A DNA stretch of 41,485 nt, taken from contig JAIRRS010000159.1 in assembly GCA_031255855.1 (NCBI GenBank), forward strand, positions 1 through 41,485, written 5' to 3'. Position numbers and translations under genes: made by a program. The notes beneath the pieces are model-generated. The model saw only the letters and a list, made by a program, of their open reading frames with translations, was not told where the DNA came from and did not search any database. Positions 16,907-25,739 of the stretch are shown here, in pieces; position 1 is the stretch's first letter, and each line of letters begins with the position of its first letter. This DNA comes from Tannerellaceae bacterium. GTDB taxonomy: Bacteria > Bacteroidota > Bacteroidia > Bacteroidales > Tannerellaceae.

Positions 16907-17824
16907 ATGAAACCTATACATCTTCTCCTATTGTCGCTATTATTTCTGAATTGCAGCGGACAACAAAGTAAAAATACAATTGTAGAGAAAGCTGAAACGC
17001 CGCACACGTTTCAGATGGTAAATATACCCAGCATGATAGCCGACCATGACGAACGGGCCGAATACCTGGCCAAACGATATTGGGATAATTTCGATTTTAC
17101 GGATACAGCCTACATTCATCTTCCTCAGGTAACTGAACAAGCCTTTGTAGACTATATTGACGTCCTTTCTCTTGTTCCCCGCCATGTTTCGTCCGAAGTA
17201 ATAAAAAACATGTTGGGAAAAGCGGAAGCTACTCCACCCATGTTCATCTATTTCCTCGATTTATACGAAAAGTATTTATACGACCCAAACTCACCCATGC
17301 GCAATGATGAATTGTATATCCCTGTCCTTGAATCCATGTTGGAATCGGCATTGGTAAAAGAGAAGATTCGCCCGGCTCACTTGTTGGAATTAGCCAAAAA
17401 GAACCGGGTGGGTGAAAAAGCAACCAACTTCACTTATACATTAGCCAATGGCCAGACAGGAACATTATATGCTATCCGGTCGGATTACACCTTGCTATTC
17501 TTCTATAATCCGGGATGCCACACCTGTAAAGAAATCATGGAACAGCTAACCTCGTCGTTGAAGGCAGGATACATGATTCAGGAAAAGAAGTTGACAGTCT
17601 TAGCTCTTTATCCGGACGAAGATTTACAGGAATGGAAAAATCACCTCAAACAGGTGCCTGAAAGCTGGATTAATGCCTACGACAACGGAGCCAAACTGCA
17701 AAACGAGGAAATATATGATATAAAGGCTATCCCCACCCTCTATTTATTAGATAAAGACAAAAAGGTGGTTTTAAAAGATATAACATTTGAACAATTAGAA
17801 TACTATTTGCGAACAAACATCTAA
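16907..17824 (+). CDS. DUF5106 / thioredoxin-like lipoprotein
   Basis: A 305-residue predicted lipoprotein. The signal peptide MKPIHLLLLSLLFLNC ends in a lipobox with Cys16. Residues about 30-170 resemble the helical DUF5106 domain that precedes thioredoxin-like domains in Bacteroidales. Residues about 172-305 form a thioredoxin-like fold, with the redox motif CHTC at 204-207 in FFYNPGCHTCKEIM and the cis-proline in IKAIPTLYLLDKDKKV. It probably acts in the periplasm as a thiol oxidoreductase of the TlpA/ResA kind. It is a single-gene unit, divergent from dnaG with its own -7 element. Confidence 0.85.
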   Translation: MKPIHLLLLSLLFLNCSGQQSKNTIVEKAETPHTFQMVNIPSMIADHDERAEYLAKRYWDNFDFTDTAYIHLPQVTEQAFVDYIDVLSLVPRHVSSEVIKNMLGKAEATPPMFIYFLDLYEKYLYDPNSPMRNDELYIPVLESMLESALVKEKIRPAHLLELAKKNRVGEKATNFTYTLANGQTGTLYAIRSDYTLLFFYNPGCHTCKEIMEQLTSSLKAGYMIQEKKLTVLALYPDEDLQEWKNHLKQVPESWINAYDNGAKLQNEEIYDIKAIPTLYLLDKDKKVVLKDITFEQLEYYLRTNI

Positions 17825-17962
17825 CTAATTCTAAGATCGCGTCTTTGAAAATCCAACGGCGTAAGAACACAAAGCAAAACTCCTTTTAACTATTCATTCG
17901 CATCAAAAGAGGGCATACCCGGGTTAAAGATGGTTAATAGAATGCATTTTTGTGTTGTGAAA

Positions 17963-17995
17963 TTATGTTGGACAACATAAAACGCGTTATATTTG
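17963..17995 (+). promoter_or_regulatory. Promoter with 18-base dyad upstream of the candidate RNA
   Basis: TATATTTG at 17988-17995 is an exact -7 element. Just upstream, TTATGTTG (17963-17970) and CAACATAA (17973-17980) form a perfect dyad with a 2-base centre. It covers the -33 position and includes a TTG placed 17 bases before the -7 box. A dimeric regulator could bind here. Confidence 0.55.
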
Positions 17996-18001
17996 CACTG
18001 T

Positions 18002-18071
18002 ATTTTTCATGGTATTAGATTTAAGGTTAGCAATGAAGATTGGTTGTCGGGATGACAACCTTTTCTTTTTT
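18002..18071 (+). ncRNA. Candidate short terminated RNA (about 70 nt)
   Basis: A promoter-like -7 element (17988-17995) predicts a start near 18002. An intrinsic terminator ends at about 18071, so a transcript of about 70 bases would be made with no room for a normal gene. An open frame of 88 codons starting at 18009 runs straight through the terminator and into the rsmE coding region on the other strand, which argues against translation of the whole frame. The next gene is on the opposite strand, so this is not simply a leader of a downstream gene. I cannot name an RNA family. Confidence 0.5.
18042..18071 (+). terminator. Intrinsic terminator of the candidate RNA
   Basis: A 7-base-pair stem GGTTGTC/GACAACC with a 5-base loop (GGGAT) is followed directly by TTTTCTTTTTT. 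Confidence 0.75.
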
Positions 18072-18144
18072 ATACCCTTTGCTCCAAAAAAACTCCCCCT
18101 CTTATCTTTTAGCAACAGACAAATGAGGTTTCCTTTTGGCCTTT

Positions 18145-18843
18145 TTATTGATTTAAAACATGAAAAGTGTGGACAGCCGCCAAAGCAGCCGTTTCCGTTC
18201 GCAAACGGCTATTTCCCAATGATATCGGTTCAAATCCTTGTGCAAGCGCCGCGTTTATTTCCTCCAGGCTGAAATCACCCTCCGGGCCAATCAACACCAA
18301 GGCGTCTTCGCTTTGATGATACGTCTGCTTTAATAAAAACTTCAACCCTTCCTGGCAATGGGCAATGAATCTTCTTCCTTCAAAAGGTTTTTTGATAAAT
18401 GTTTGGAAATCGGTCATACCATTTAATCCGGGTAACGTGGCTTTCTGCGATTGCTTTATGGCGCTGACGAGAATCTTTTCCAGCCGGGCCTCCTTTATTT
18501 CTCTCCTTTCGGAAAAACGGCAATTCAGGAAAGTAATCTCGTTTATCCCTATTTCAGTCGCTTTTTCACAAAACCATTCAGTCTTATCTATACTCTTTGT
18601 CGGGGCAACTGCTATATGCAACCGGAAATCCCAAAGGGGAGACTGTTCTTTTTTTTCAATAATCTCCACCTCACAATGCCTTGGATTTGTCGATTGGATA
18701 AGGGCTTTATAAAAAAATCCTTTCCCGTCGGTTATCTCTATTTCATCTCCTTCCGACAGGCGTAATACACGGAGGGCATGCTTCGCCTCTTCTTCAGGCA
18801 ACTCCTGGTCGACAGCTATATTAGGCGCATAAAACAACTGCAT
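18145..18843 (-). CDS. rsmE: 16S rRNA (uracil-1498-N3)-methyltransferase
   Basis: A 232-residue SPOUT-class methyltransferase that uses S-adenosylmethionine to methylate U1498 of 16S rRNA. The N-terminal PUA-like part (HALRVLRLSEGDEIEITDGK) is followed by VAPTKSIDKTEWFCEKATEI. The trefoil-knot cofactor site is clear in LIGPEGDFSLEEI and SLGNSRLRTETAALAAV. The length is as expected. It is the last gene of a tight reverse operon, 7 bases after the nucleoside transporter gene. Confidence 0.96.
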   Translation of the reverse strand: MQLFYAPNIAVDQELPEEEAKHALRVLRLSEGDEIEITDGKGFFYKALIQSTNPRHCEVEIIEKKEQSPLWDFRLHIAVAPTKSIDKTEWFCEKATEIGINEITFLNCRFSERREIKEARLEKILVSAIKQSQKATLPGLNGMTDFQTFIKKPFEGRRFIAHCQEGLKFLLKQTYHQSEDALVLIGPEGDFSLEEINAALAQGFEPISLGNSRLRTETAALAAVHTFHVLNQ

Positions 18844-18850
18844 ACAAAAA

Positions 18851-20164
18851 CTATCCCAAAATCATTCCGATAATCGTAGCCGACATGATAGACACCAATG
18901 CTCCACCAATCATGGCCGGAAAACCAAAACGCGTTATCATCCCACGTTTTCCGGGCGCCAATACGCCCATTCCCCCCAATAAAATACCGATAGAAGATAT
19001 ATTGGCAAAACCACATAATATATAAGTAGACATGAACATTGACTTTTCATAGATGAACAGTCCGGCATCTTTCCACTCCTGCATTTGTGCATAAGCAACA
19101 AATTCATTTAAAATTGTCTTTTGCCCCAATAAGGAACCCACAAGCACGATATCGTCGGCAGGCACGCCTATCAACCACATGAAAGGAGCCAATATCGTAC
19201 CCGTAATAAACTGGAAGGTAAGCCCGTCCGATTTCCCGTTTGTAAAACCCTTAACCCATTCATTTATTCCGGTATAACGTCCTATTATATCACTGGAAAT
19301 ATAGTTGACAAGAGCCACCAGGGCGATAAATACCAACAACATGGCTGCAATATTCACCATAAGCTTTACACCTGTCGACGTCCCGGCCGCTATAACATCC
19401 AGCGGAGTCGACCGCTCGTTTGTTTTTTCCATTTCCACAATTTTATCGCTCACCGGCTCTGTTTGCGGGCAAAGCATCTTGGCAATAACAATAGCGCCGG
19501 GGGCTGCCATTACCGACGCCGACAACAAATGCTTTGCAAACAATACTTTCAATACGGGGTCGTCTCCTCCCAACATCCCTACATAAGCCCCCATTACAGA
19601 GCCTGCAATTGTCCCCATCCCGGAAACCATCACCAGGAAAATCTCCGAACGGTTCATTGCCGGAAGGTAGTTTTTTATCAAAACAGGAGATTCCGTCATC
19701 CCCATGAAAATATTCCCCGACACAACAAGCCCCTCCGAACCCGAAATATTCATAAAATGACGGAGCACCCATGAAAACGCTCCCACAATCCACTGGATAA
19801 CCCCCCAATAATACAAAAGTGAAATTAACGCGGAAAAGAATATAACGACAGGCAACGAATGGAGAAGAAAACTGAAATGCTGTTTGTCACCCAGCCAATC
19901 ACCCAATAAAAAAACAATCCCGGCATGGGTAAAGTCCATTAACTTAACAAAAGCCTTACCTATCCATTCCAAAACCAAGCCTACAAACGGCACATATAAT
20001 ATACACAAGGCCAGCGCCAACTGAAGGAACAAACCGCCACCCACCAATTTCCAATCAATCCGTTTCCGGTCGTAACTGAATAAATAACAGATCGCTAAAA
20101 CAGAAACCATCCCCAATATTCCACGAAAAAGAGAGGTGGTATTAAAGCCTAAGGGTTCAATCAT
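18851..20164 (-). CDS. Concentrative nucleoside transporter (CNT/NupC family)
   Basis: A 437-residue inner-membrane nucleoside symporter. It has three N-terminal helices, the conserved gate region SEGLVVSGNIFMGMTESPVL with IKNYLP, and MVSGMGTIAGSVMGAYVG. The C-terminal core carries EFVAYAQM and ILCGFANISSIGILLGGMG. These belong to the CNT fold, which couples H or Na to uptake of nucleosides. It lies 3 bases downstream of the nuclease-family gene. Pairing with a putative nuclease fits nucleoside salvage, though the two may be linked only by operon structure. Confidence 0.95.
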   Translation of the reverse strand: MIEPLGFNTTSLFRGILGMVSVLAICYLFSYDRKRIDWKLVGGGLFLQLALALCILYVPFVGLVLEWIGKAFVKLMDFTHAGIVFLLGDWLGDKQHFSFLLHSLPVVIFFSALISLLYYWGVIQWIVGAFSWVLRHFMNISGSEGLVVSGNIFMGMTESPVLIKNYLPAMNRSEIFLVMVSGMGTIAGSVMGAYVGMLGGDDPVLKVLFAKHLLSASVMAAPGAIVIAKMLCPQTEPVSDKIVEMEKTNERSTPLDVIAAGTSTGVKLMVNIAAMLLVFIALVALVNYISSDIIGRYTGINEWVKGFTNGKSDGLTFQFITGTILAPFMWLIGVPADDIVLVGSLLGQKTILNEFVAYAQMQEWKDAGLFIYEKSMFMSTYILCGFANISSIGILLGGMGVLAPGKRGMITRFGFPAMIGGALVSIMSATIIGMILG

Positions 20165-20167
20165 ACA

Positions 20168-20803
20168 TCATTCTCCTTTAAATTTTCGATTATGCAATTC
20201 ATCTTTATACATCTTGGCATATTCATAGTTCTCCTTGTCAACGGCCTCTTGCAATCGCGTTTTCAACTCGTCTTCGTCCAGCAAGGAAAGCCATTTCTTA
20301 AGTTTCATCTCATCCTTAATCTCATCCGGCTCAAGTTCATGCAACAACTCCTCATCTTCCTCTTCTTCGTCATCCTCAAAAAGGGCAGAATCCTCCAACA
20401 CAACGCCACATTCCTGTACAATCTCCTCCGTTGTATATATGTCACATTGCACGCGAAGGGCAATAGCTATAGCATCCGAAGTTCGCGAATCTATCTTCAC
20501 CTCCCGTGTACCATCATCAAAAAGCAATTCGGAATAAAAGACCCCCTCTTCAAACTTATAAATAAAAACCTCGCGCAAACAAATGCCGAAAGACGCAAAA
20601 AAAGAAGAAAAAAGATCATGCGTAAGCGGACGTGGGGGAGTTATATGCTCCAAAGCAATAGCAATAGATTGCGCCTCGGCAGTCCCTACAATAATCGGTA
20701 TACGGCGAGGCCCTTTCTCCTCTGCGAGGATCAAGGCATAAGCGCCCGACTGTATTTGACTGTTCGTCAAGCCCTGAACTTTCAATTTTACTCTTGTGTC
20801 CAA
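20168..20803 (-). CDS. Bifunctional nuclease (DUF151) family protein with UvrB/UvrC motif
   Basis: A 211-residue protein. The N-terminal DUF151 domain (about 5-130) has VQGLTNSQIQSGAYALILAE, then RRIPIIVGTAEAQSIAIALE and SRTSDAIAIALRVQCDIY. A very acidic linker with runs of D/E follows, then a C-terminal UVR-like motif (RLQEAVDKENYEYAKMYKDE). The family takes its name from plant and archaeal nucleases; activity is not proven for bacterial members. The open frame extends to a TTG at 20836, but that codon lies inside the -7 promoter box. I therefore place the start at TTG 20803 (DTRVKLKV), downstream of the predicted transcript start; this is uncertain by several codons. Confidence 0.88.
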   Translation of the reverse strand: MDTRVKLKVQGLTNSQIQSGAYALILAEEKGPRRIPIIVGTAEAQSIAIALEHITPPRPLTHDLFSSFFASFGICLREVFIYKFEEGVFYSELLFDDGTREVKIDSRTSDAIAIALRVQCDIYTTEEIVQECGVVLEDSALFEDDEEEEDEELLHELEPDEIKDEMKLKKWLSLLDEDELKTRLQEAVDKENYEYAKMYKDELHNRKFKGE

Positions 20804-21148
20804 ATCAAAATCGTTTAGTATATTAGCACATTGCAAATGTACTATTATTTTTATAAACTGTTTTGATTCTATTCTTTGGTTTACTAAAGCATGATTAACA
20901 TCATGCTTTTACCTCTTATTGGAATTTTATTTATTTTTCATACGCTCTGATTTTTTCAATCGCATCCCGCTGTTTTCAGCCTGTCTAACCAATCAACTGA
21001 AATTCAATACATCATACATTCCCATACGCAACAACCCAGACTACAAAAACAAACAACAAATAAAAATTCCTCTAAAGCATAAAATAAAAAGAGATATTTG
21101 TCTGGATAATTTTCTTATCTTGCAGCACCTTAATTGAAAAATTACAAC
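20804..21148. other. Divergent intergenic region with promoters for both sides
   Basis: A good -7 element for the reverse operon lies at 20834-20841. For the forward symporter gene a weaker -7-like TATCTTGC lies near 21116, giving a start near 21129. The rest is AT-rich with no supported coding region. Confidence 0.5.
20834..20841 (-). promoter_or_regulatory. -7 element of the nuclease-nucleoside transporter-rsmE operon
   Basis: The reverse strand reads TACATTTG, an exact TAnnTTTG. The predicted start near 20827 lies downstream of the TTG at 20836, which is why the longest reading frame is rejected. No convincing -33 box was found. Confidence 0.6.
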
Positions 21149-22816
21149 ATGATGCAACAGTTTAACGATGTCCTTATTCTAATCGATTCTTATTTCGGTG
21201 GTTCACAATGGTTTGTTTTCTTATTGCTAGGTACGGGTCTCTTCTTCACATTTTATCTCGGGTTTCCCCAGATTCGTTTTTTCAACCATGCAATAAAAGT
21301 ATTAAGCGGAAAGTATGACAAATCCCATCACATTGGGGATACGTCCCATTTCCAAGCGCTCTCTACGGCCCTATCGGGTACAATCGGAACCGGCAACATA
21401 GCCGGAGTAGCCCTTGCTATTCATTTAGGCGGCCCTTCTGCTCTATTCTGGATGCTCATCACTGCTTCTGTGGGTATGACCACCAAGTTGGTGGAAGTAA
21501 CCCTTTCGCACAAATACAGGGAACAAGCAGAAGACGGCACAATATCGGGAGGCCCCATGTACTACATGAAAAACCGCCTGAACATGCGCTGGCTGGCAGC
21601 CATATTTGCCTTTGCTACCATTTTTTCGGCTTTCGGCACAGGCTGCCTCCCACAAATAAACAGTATCTCCAACGCATTATTCTCCACCTTTGGCATAAAA
21701 CACTATATCACAGGAGGTGTTTTAGCCGTTTTATTAGGAGTAATTGTCATAGGAGGTATTAAGCGGATAGCCAAAGTATCCGAAAGGTTGGTACCATTCA
21801 TGGCCGTTGCCTACATATTGGGTTCCATCAGCGTATTAGCTTACAACTACCAGAATATCATTCCATCCCTTACCGCCATATTTGGCAATATATTCAGTGA
21901 GACAGCGGCCGTAGGTGGTTTTCTTGGCTCTACCGTAGTGCTGGCTTTCAACCGGGGAGTAAACAGGGGTCTTTTCTCGAATGAAGCAGGACAAGGTTCC
22001 GCACCAATCGCGCATGCGGCAGCACGAACCGAAGAACCCGTCTCCGAAGGTATGGTCGCCTTGTTGGAACCATTTATCGACACGATTATTATCTGCTTAC
22101 TCACCGGTTTGGTAATCTTGTCATCGGGAGCATGGCAAGAAAAATACGAAAACCAGTTCCAACAGGCCGATTTAATCGTATTGGCCGGAAGCTACAACGA
22201 GAATATTCCCGAAGAGAAAGCCCTTGTAGCGAATCATATCACAAAAAAAGCCACGTTGCCGCTTTATACGGGAAACTTACAAGTGAAAAACGGCCGGTTT
22301 ACCAACACAAACATAACCCTAATCCACGCCCGTTCGTTTGCCGAAGATGTAAAAGTGAATCTGGGCAACCAACTATACAACGGCGACGTAACAGTTAAAA
22401 ACGGAATGATAGACCTTTCGCCATTAAACAGCCAACTGTATATAACCGGGAAATCACTGGTACATTCGGCTCCTCTTTCGTCTAAAGCATTTAATAAAGG
22501 ATTCCTTGGCAACTGGGGGCAGTATCTCATCCCGATCTCCCTATTGCTGTTTGCTTTTACTACTACGGTTGCCTGGGCCTATTACGGCGACCGCGCAGTA
22601 ACTTATCTATTTGGAAGCAAATATGTCCGTCCGTTCCATATCATATATGTGATAGTTTTCTTTATTGCTTCCTTTACCGACACCACCATTGTTTGGACTC
22701 TTTCGGGGATTGCAATAACATTGATGACCCTTCCCAACCTGATCGGCATCCTGCTTTTGCATAAAGAAATAAAAAAATCTGTCAATGATTACAAGAAAAA
22801 AGTACTAAATAGATAA
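21149..22816 (+). CDS. Sodium:alanine symporter (AGCS family) with a large extra loop
   Basis: A 555-residue member of the amino acid-cation symporter family. The core is plain from TALSGTIGTGNIAGVALAIH, GGPMYYMKNRLNMRW and FNRGVNRGLFSNEAGQGSAP followed by IAHAAA, the AGCS signature. After residue 327, at GAWQEKY, there is an insertion of about 127 residues that is polar and strand-rich, before the membrane core resumes at GNWGQYLIP. It contains a short internal repeat (LYTGNLQVKNGRF and LYNGDVTVKNGMI). Simple family members of about 450 residues lack it. The frame opens at TTG 21134, but ATG 21149 or 21152 is more likely. It probably imports alanine or glycine with Na. Confidence 0.9.
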   Translation: MMQQFNDVLILIDSYFGGSQWFVFLLLGTGLFFTFYLGFPQIRFFNHAIKVLSGKYDKSHHIGDTSHFQALSTALSGTIGTGNIAGVALAIHLGGPSALFWMLITASVGMTTKLVEVTLSHKYREQAEDGTISGGPMYYMKNRLNMRWLAAIFAFATIFSAFGTGCLPQINSISNALFSTFGIKHYITGGVLAVLLGVIVIGGIKRIAKVSERLVPFMAVAYILGSISVLAYNYQNIIPSLTAIFGNIFSETAAVGGFLGSTVVLAFNRGVNRGLFSNEAGQGSAPIAHAAARTEEPVSEGMVALLEPFIDTIIICLLTGLVILSSGAWQEKYENQFQQADLIVLAGSYNENIPEEKALVANHITKKATLPLYTGNLQVKNGRFTNTNITLIHARSFAEDVKVNLGNQLYNGDVTVKNGMIDLSPLNSQLYITGKSLVHSAPLSSKAFNKGFLGNWGQYLIPISLLLFAFTTTVAWAYYGDRAVTYLFGSKYVRPFHIIYVIVFFIASFTDTTIVWTLSGIAITLMTLPNLIGILLLHKEIKKSVNDYKKKVLNR

Positions 22817-22912
22817 CTTTTTCGCACATTTTACGACCGACCCTTTCATTTAAGAAATATTTTTATAATCTTTGGAAACTCTTAATATAAGGGAATCGTA
22901 CAACTTATATAT

Positions 22913-22921
22913 TTATCCACA
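22913..22921 (+). other. DnaA-box-like site
   Basis: TTATCCACA matches the E. coli consensus DnaA box exactly, 63 bases upstream of the kinase start. A single 9-base match can be chance; a related TTTTCCACA lies just past the end of the same gene. Confidence 0.35.
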
Positions 22922-22983
22922 GAATTCTGCTTCAACCGGCAATGTATCTATTAAAGGTTAAGGCGTTTCTGTGGAGTAAATGT

Positions 22984-25455
22984 ATGGAGGGAGAAAAGGT
23001 TATGGCTAAAAACAAAGAACATCTGACCAGGATAGTTATTTTAGGATACGCGTCCTCAATCATTTTAGCGGCATTTGCCGTTTTTTACATTTTCAACTTG
23101 GTCGCCAGGATTGCGAAGGAAAAAGACAGAGACGAGGCGTCCAGAGAAAAGATTTATATTATAACCGATGTGTTATCTCTTCTTTACGAGGGAGAAACTT
23201 ATACGCAGTTTGTCACCGATGCGGAAGAAGAATTTGAAAAGTTCAACAAAATCATAGATAAAGTCCATGGCAAGATGGAGATGTTGCGCTTGTCTATTGA
23301 TTGCGCTAACTGGGAAAAGATAGATACGATTAACCTATTATTGGAACGAAAGCGCGAAAACACAAAATTCCTTCTCGATGCAGTTCTGGAGATGAGGAAT
23401 GTTTTCGACAAGAGCATCACAAAAGAAATACCCGTAACACGGAAACTATCCAAAGAACTGGGGATACAAAAACAGGAAGAAAGCACAAAAGACACGGTCG
23501 TTCTCCAGCGGCAGCGAAAGAGTTTCTTTAAGAGGCTGGCAGAAGCATTCGTCCCGGCAAAAGTCGATACGGCCATACGGGTGAACGTCACGAGCCGCAC
23601 ACAAACAGATTCGCTGATCAACACCTATGACCCCTCGAAAGATATTGCCACCGTATTGCTCCGGGTTCAACAAGAAATCACCCGGGAACGATCACAACTA
23701 ACCGAGATATTAATCAACCGCACACGCGAGCTCCGACAAAACAACAATATCATAGCCAATGAGATAAATCGCATATTGGCAGCTATAGAAGACGAGAAAA
23801 TGGCCCAGTCGAAAGAAGAAGAGGAGGCAAAACAAGGCTTAATCCATGACGCGTCCAAGCATCTCGCCGTTATTTCCGTCATAGCCATTGTCATTATGTT
23901 GTTCTTCCTCTTTCTCACCCTACGGGACATCTGGAAAAGCAGGTATTACCGCAAGCAACTGGAAAAAGCCAAACAATACGCAGAAAACTTATTACTGAGC
24001 CGCGAAAGGCTGATGCTCACAATCAGTCATGATATCAGGGCTCCGCTCTCTTCCATACTCGGATACATAGAACTATTGAAAAAAAGTAATCCCGGCGAAA
24101 CACAGGACGACTATCTGGACAACATGAACTCGTCGGCCAAGCATATCCTGTTGTTGGTAAACGACCTGTTGGATTTTCACCGGCTGGATTCAGGTAAAAT
24201 GGAGATTCATCCGAATCCTTTCCACGTCCCCACATTATTCAAAGAGATACACGCCGGATTCACCCCCCTTGCCGATGCCAAAGGCTTGGCATTAATGATG
24301 GATTTGGAAGATACAACAGATATGCAGACCTATGTGGGAGATACGGTGCGTATCCGGCAAGTAGTAAGCAACCTGCTCTCCAATGCCATCAAATTTACAC
24401 AAGAAGGCAAAATACGGATGAACGTTTCCGTCGCCCCGGTGAATGAAGAACGATGCAGCCTGAAGGTGTCTGTAAAAGATGACGGGCCGGGAATCGCGGA
24501 AGAAGAACAGAAAAAGATATTCGGGGAATTCACACGCCTTGCCGGATCGGAAAAGACCGACGGATTTGGCCTGGGATTATCCATCACGGGCAAATTGGTC
24601 GCTTTGATGGGAGGCGAAATATCACTACAGAGCGCGCCGGGCGAAGGCGCAGAGTTTACAATCATACTGCCTTTGCAACTGTCTGACGAAGAATTTGTTG
24701 AAGAAGACGCGACGGCCAAAGAAGATGTAAAACTTATCGCTACAGGCCGGAAAATAAACTGTCTGGTAATTGACGATGATAAAGCGCAAATCAAACTTAC
24801 CGAGGAACTTTTGAGAAGGAACCATGTGAATGTCATTTCTTCAACAAATCCGCACATGGCAATCGACTTGCTTGGCAAAGCATCCTTTGACATCATCTTT
24901 ACAGATATACAAATGCCGGGGATGACAGGTTATGAATTACTTGGAAAGGTGCGTGCGTCGGGCATAAATGGTGCTGGCGAAATCCCGGTTGTGGCGCTTT
25001 CGGCAAGTGTGGAAGAAAACAAAGAGCATTACAAAGACGCCGGTTTCACCGATTCACTCAGCAAACCTTTTACTTCCGGAGAATTAATTTCTCTGCTGAA
25101 TAGGCTTTTGTCGGGTCAATCAACACCTGTCAATATATCTTCCCTCACCTCTTTTGCCGGAGACGACAAGGAAGCAATAAATTCCATCCTTCAAACATTC
25201 TCGGAAGAAACAAGGAAAAGCCTTGGGATACTTCAAGAGGCTCTCGCGAAAAAAGACAAAGAACAAGCCGGTAAAACGGCCCATAAAATGATCCCATTAC
25301 TGAAAATGTTGGAAGCTCATGGCTTGGTTGAACAATTACGGCTATTGGAAAAGAAAGAAGTATCCGGTAAAAAGTGGGAAGAAACTATTACGGACGTCAT
25401 AAAACAAACAAACAATATATTGGAGGAAATATGGCAATTAACGGTCGACCGTTAA
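22984..25455 (+). CDS. Hybrid sensor histidine kinase with receiver and HPt domains
   Basis: An inner-membrane kinase of 823 residues. The first membrane helix is at about 17-39. A long coiled-coil-rich periplasmic region (about 40-290) has no recognised sensor fold. The second helix is at about 293-314. The HisKA domain has the phospho-accepting His349 in SHDIRAPLSSILG. The ATPase domain has NLLSNAIKFT, DDGPGIA and GFGLGLSI. A receiver domain follows with IDDDK and phospho-acceptor Asp641 in FTDIQMPGM, then an HPt domain with His767 in KTAHKMIPL. There is no DNA-binding output, so the relay should pass to a separate regulator not seen here. The start is uncertain: ATGs at 22942, 22984 and 23002 are in frame, and 22984 follows GGAG by seven bases. 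Confidence 0.92.
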   Translation: MEGEKVMAKNKEHLTRIVILGYASSIILAAFAVFYIFNLVARIAKEKDRDEASREKIYIITDVLSLLYEGETYTQFVTDAEEEFEKFNKIIDKVHGKMEMLRLSIDCANWEKIDTINLLLERKRENTKFLLDAVLEMRNVFDKSITKEIPVTRKLSKELGIQKQEESTKDTVVLQRQRKSFFKRLAEAFVPAKVDTAIRVNVTSRTQTDSLINTYDPSKDIATVLLRVQQEITRERSQLTEILINRTRELRQNNNIIANEINRILAAIEDEKMAQSKEEEEAKQGLIHDASKHLAVISVIAIVIMLFFLFLTLRDIWKSRYYRKQLEKAKQYAENLLLSRERLMLTISHDIRAPLSSILGYIELLKKSNPGETQDDYLDNMNSSAKHILLLVNDLLDFHRLDSGKMEIHPNPFHVPTLFKEIHAGFTPLADAKGLALMMDLEDTTDMQTYVGDTVRIRQVVSNLLSNAIKFTQEGKIRMNVSVAPVNEERCSLKVSVKDDGPGIAEEEQKKIFGEFTRLAGSEKTDGFGLGLSITGKLVALMGGEISLQSAPGEGAEFTIILPLQLSDEEFVEEDATAKEDVKLIATGRKINCLVIDDDKAQIKLTEELLRRNHVNVISSTNPHMAIDLLGKASFDIIFTDIQMPGMTGYELLGKVRASGINGAGEIPVVALSASVEENKEHYKDAGFTDSLSKPFTSGELISLLNRLLSGQSTPVNISSLTSFAGDDKEAINSILQTFSEETRKSLGILQEALAKKDKEQAGKTAHKMIPLLKMLEAHGLVEQLRLLEKKEVSGKKWEETITDVIKQTNNILEEIWQLTVDR

Positions 25456-25456
25456 C

Positions 25457-25493
25457 TTGTGGAATCTCGCCACAACTGTGGAATTTTTCCACA
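25457..25493. repeat. Tandem pair of GTGG...CCAC inverted repeats after the kinase gene
   Basis: TTGTGG-7-CCACAA (25457-25475) is followed one base later by a second perfect dyad, TGTGGAA-TTT-TTCCACA (25477-25493). The two units are also direct repeats of each other (GTGGAAT and CCACAAC). The first begins two bases after the stop codon. They lack a T run, so they may stabilise the mRNA end or bind a protein. Confidence 0.6.
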
Positions 25494-25701
25494 ACACAAA
25501 AAAATAACTGGAATAACCTGAAGTGTCCGATATCTTTTTATTCATCTACAAAACAGACTATTACAATTAAATCAAAAAAAATATCCCCTGGTTTGGCACG
25601 GTATTCGCGATTATACAATTATATTGATAATGGCATTTCTACATTTAACCTTTTTAAGAGTGATCATCATTGAATAACGAATGTTATTTGAATTCGTATC
25701 C

Positions 25702-25739
25702 AGAAAGGCTGTCTCTGTGTTGAGCTGGCCTTTCTTTTT
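25702..25739 (+). terminator. Probable terminator between the kinase gene and fucP
   Basis: An 8-base-pair stem AGAAAGGC/GCCTTTCT with an 18-base loop is followed by TTTTCTC on the forward strand only. It would end transcription from the kinase gene or from a short transcript starting near 25654. Confidence 0.55.

Larger units (their letters stand above)
17825..18144. other. Intergenic stretch holding a candidate short RNA
   Basis: The first 135 bases show no gene or clear terminator. From 17963 on there is a dyad, a -7 element, and a short segment ending in an intrinsic terminator (described separately). The remaining bases up to 18144 are AT-rich and without a supported gene. Confidence 0.5.

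Noticed and set aside
18009..18272. Forward open frame of 87 codons
   Set aside because: It runs through a good intrinsic terminator and into the antisense of rsmE; better explained by a short RNA.
20192..20818. Forward open frame of 208 codons
   Set aside because: Entirely antisense to the bifunctional nuclease gene, which has clear conserved motifs; its low-complexity, hydrophobic sequence comes from the acidic linker read backwards.
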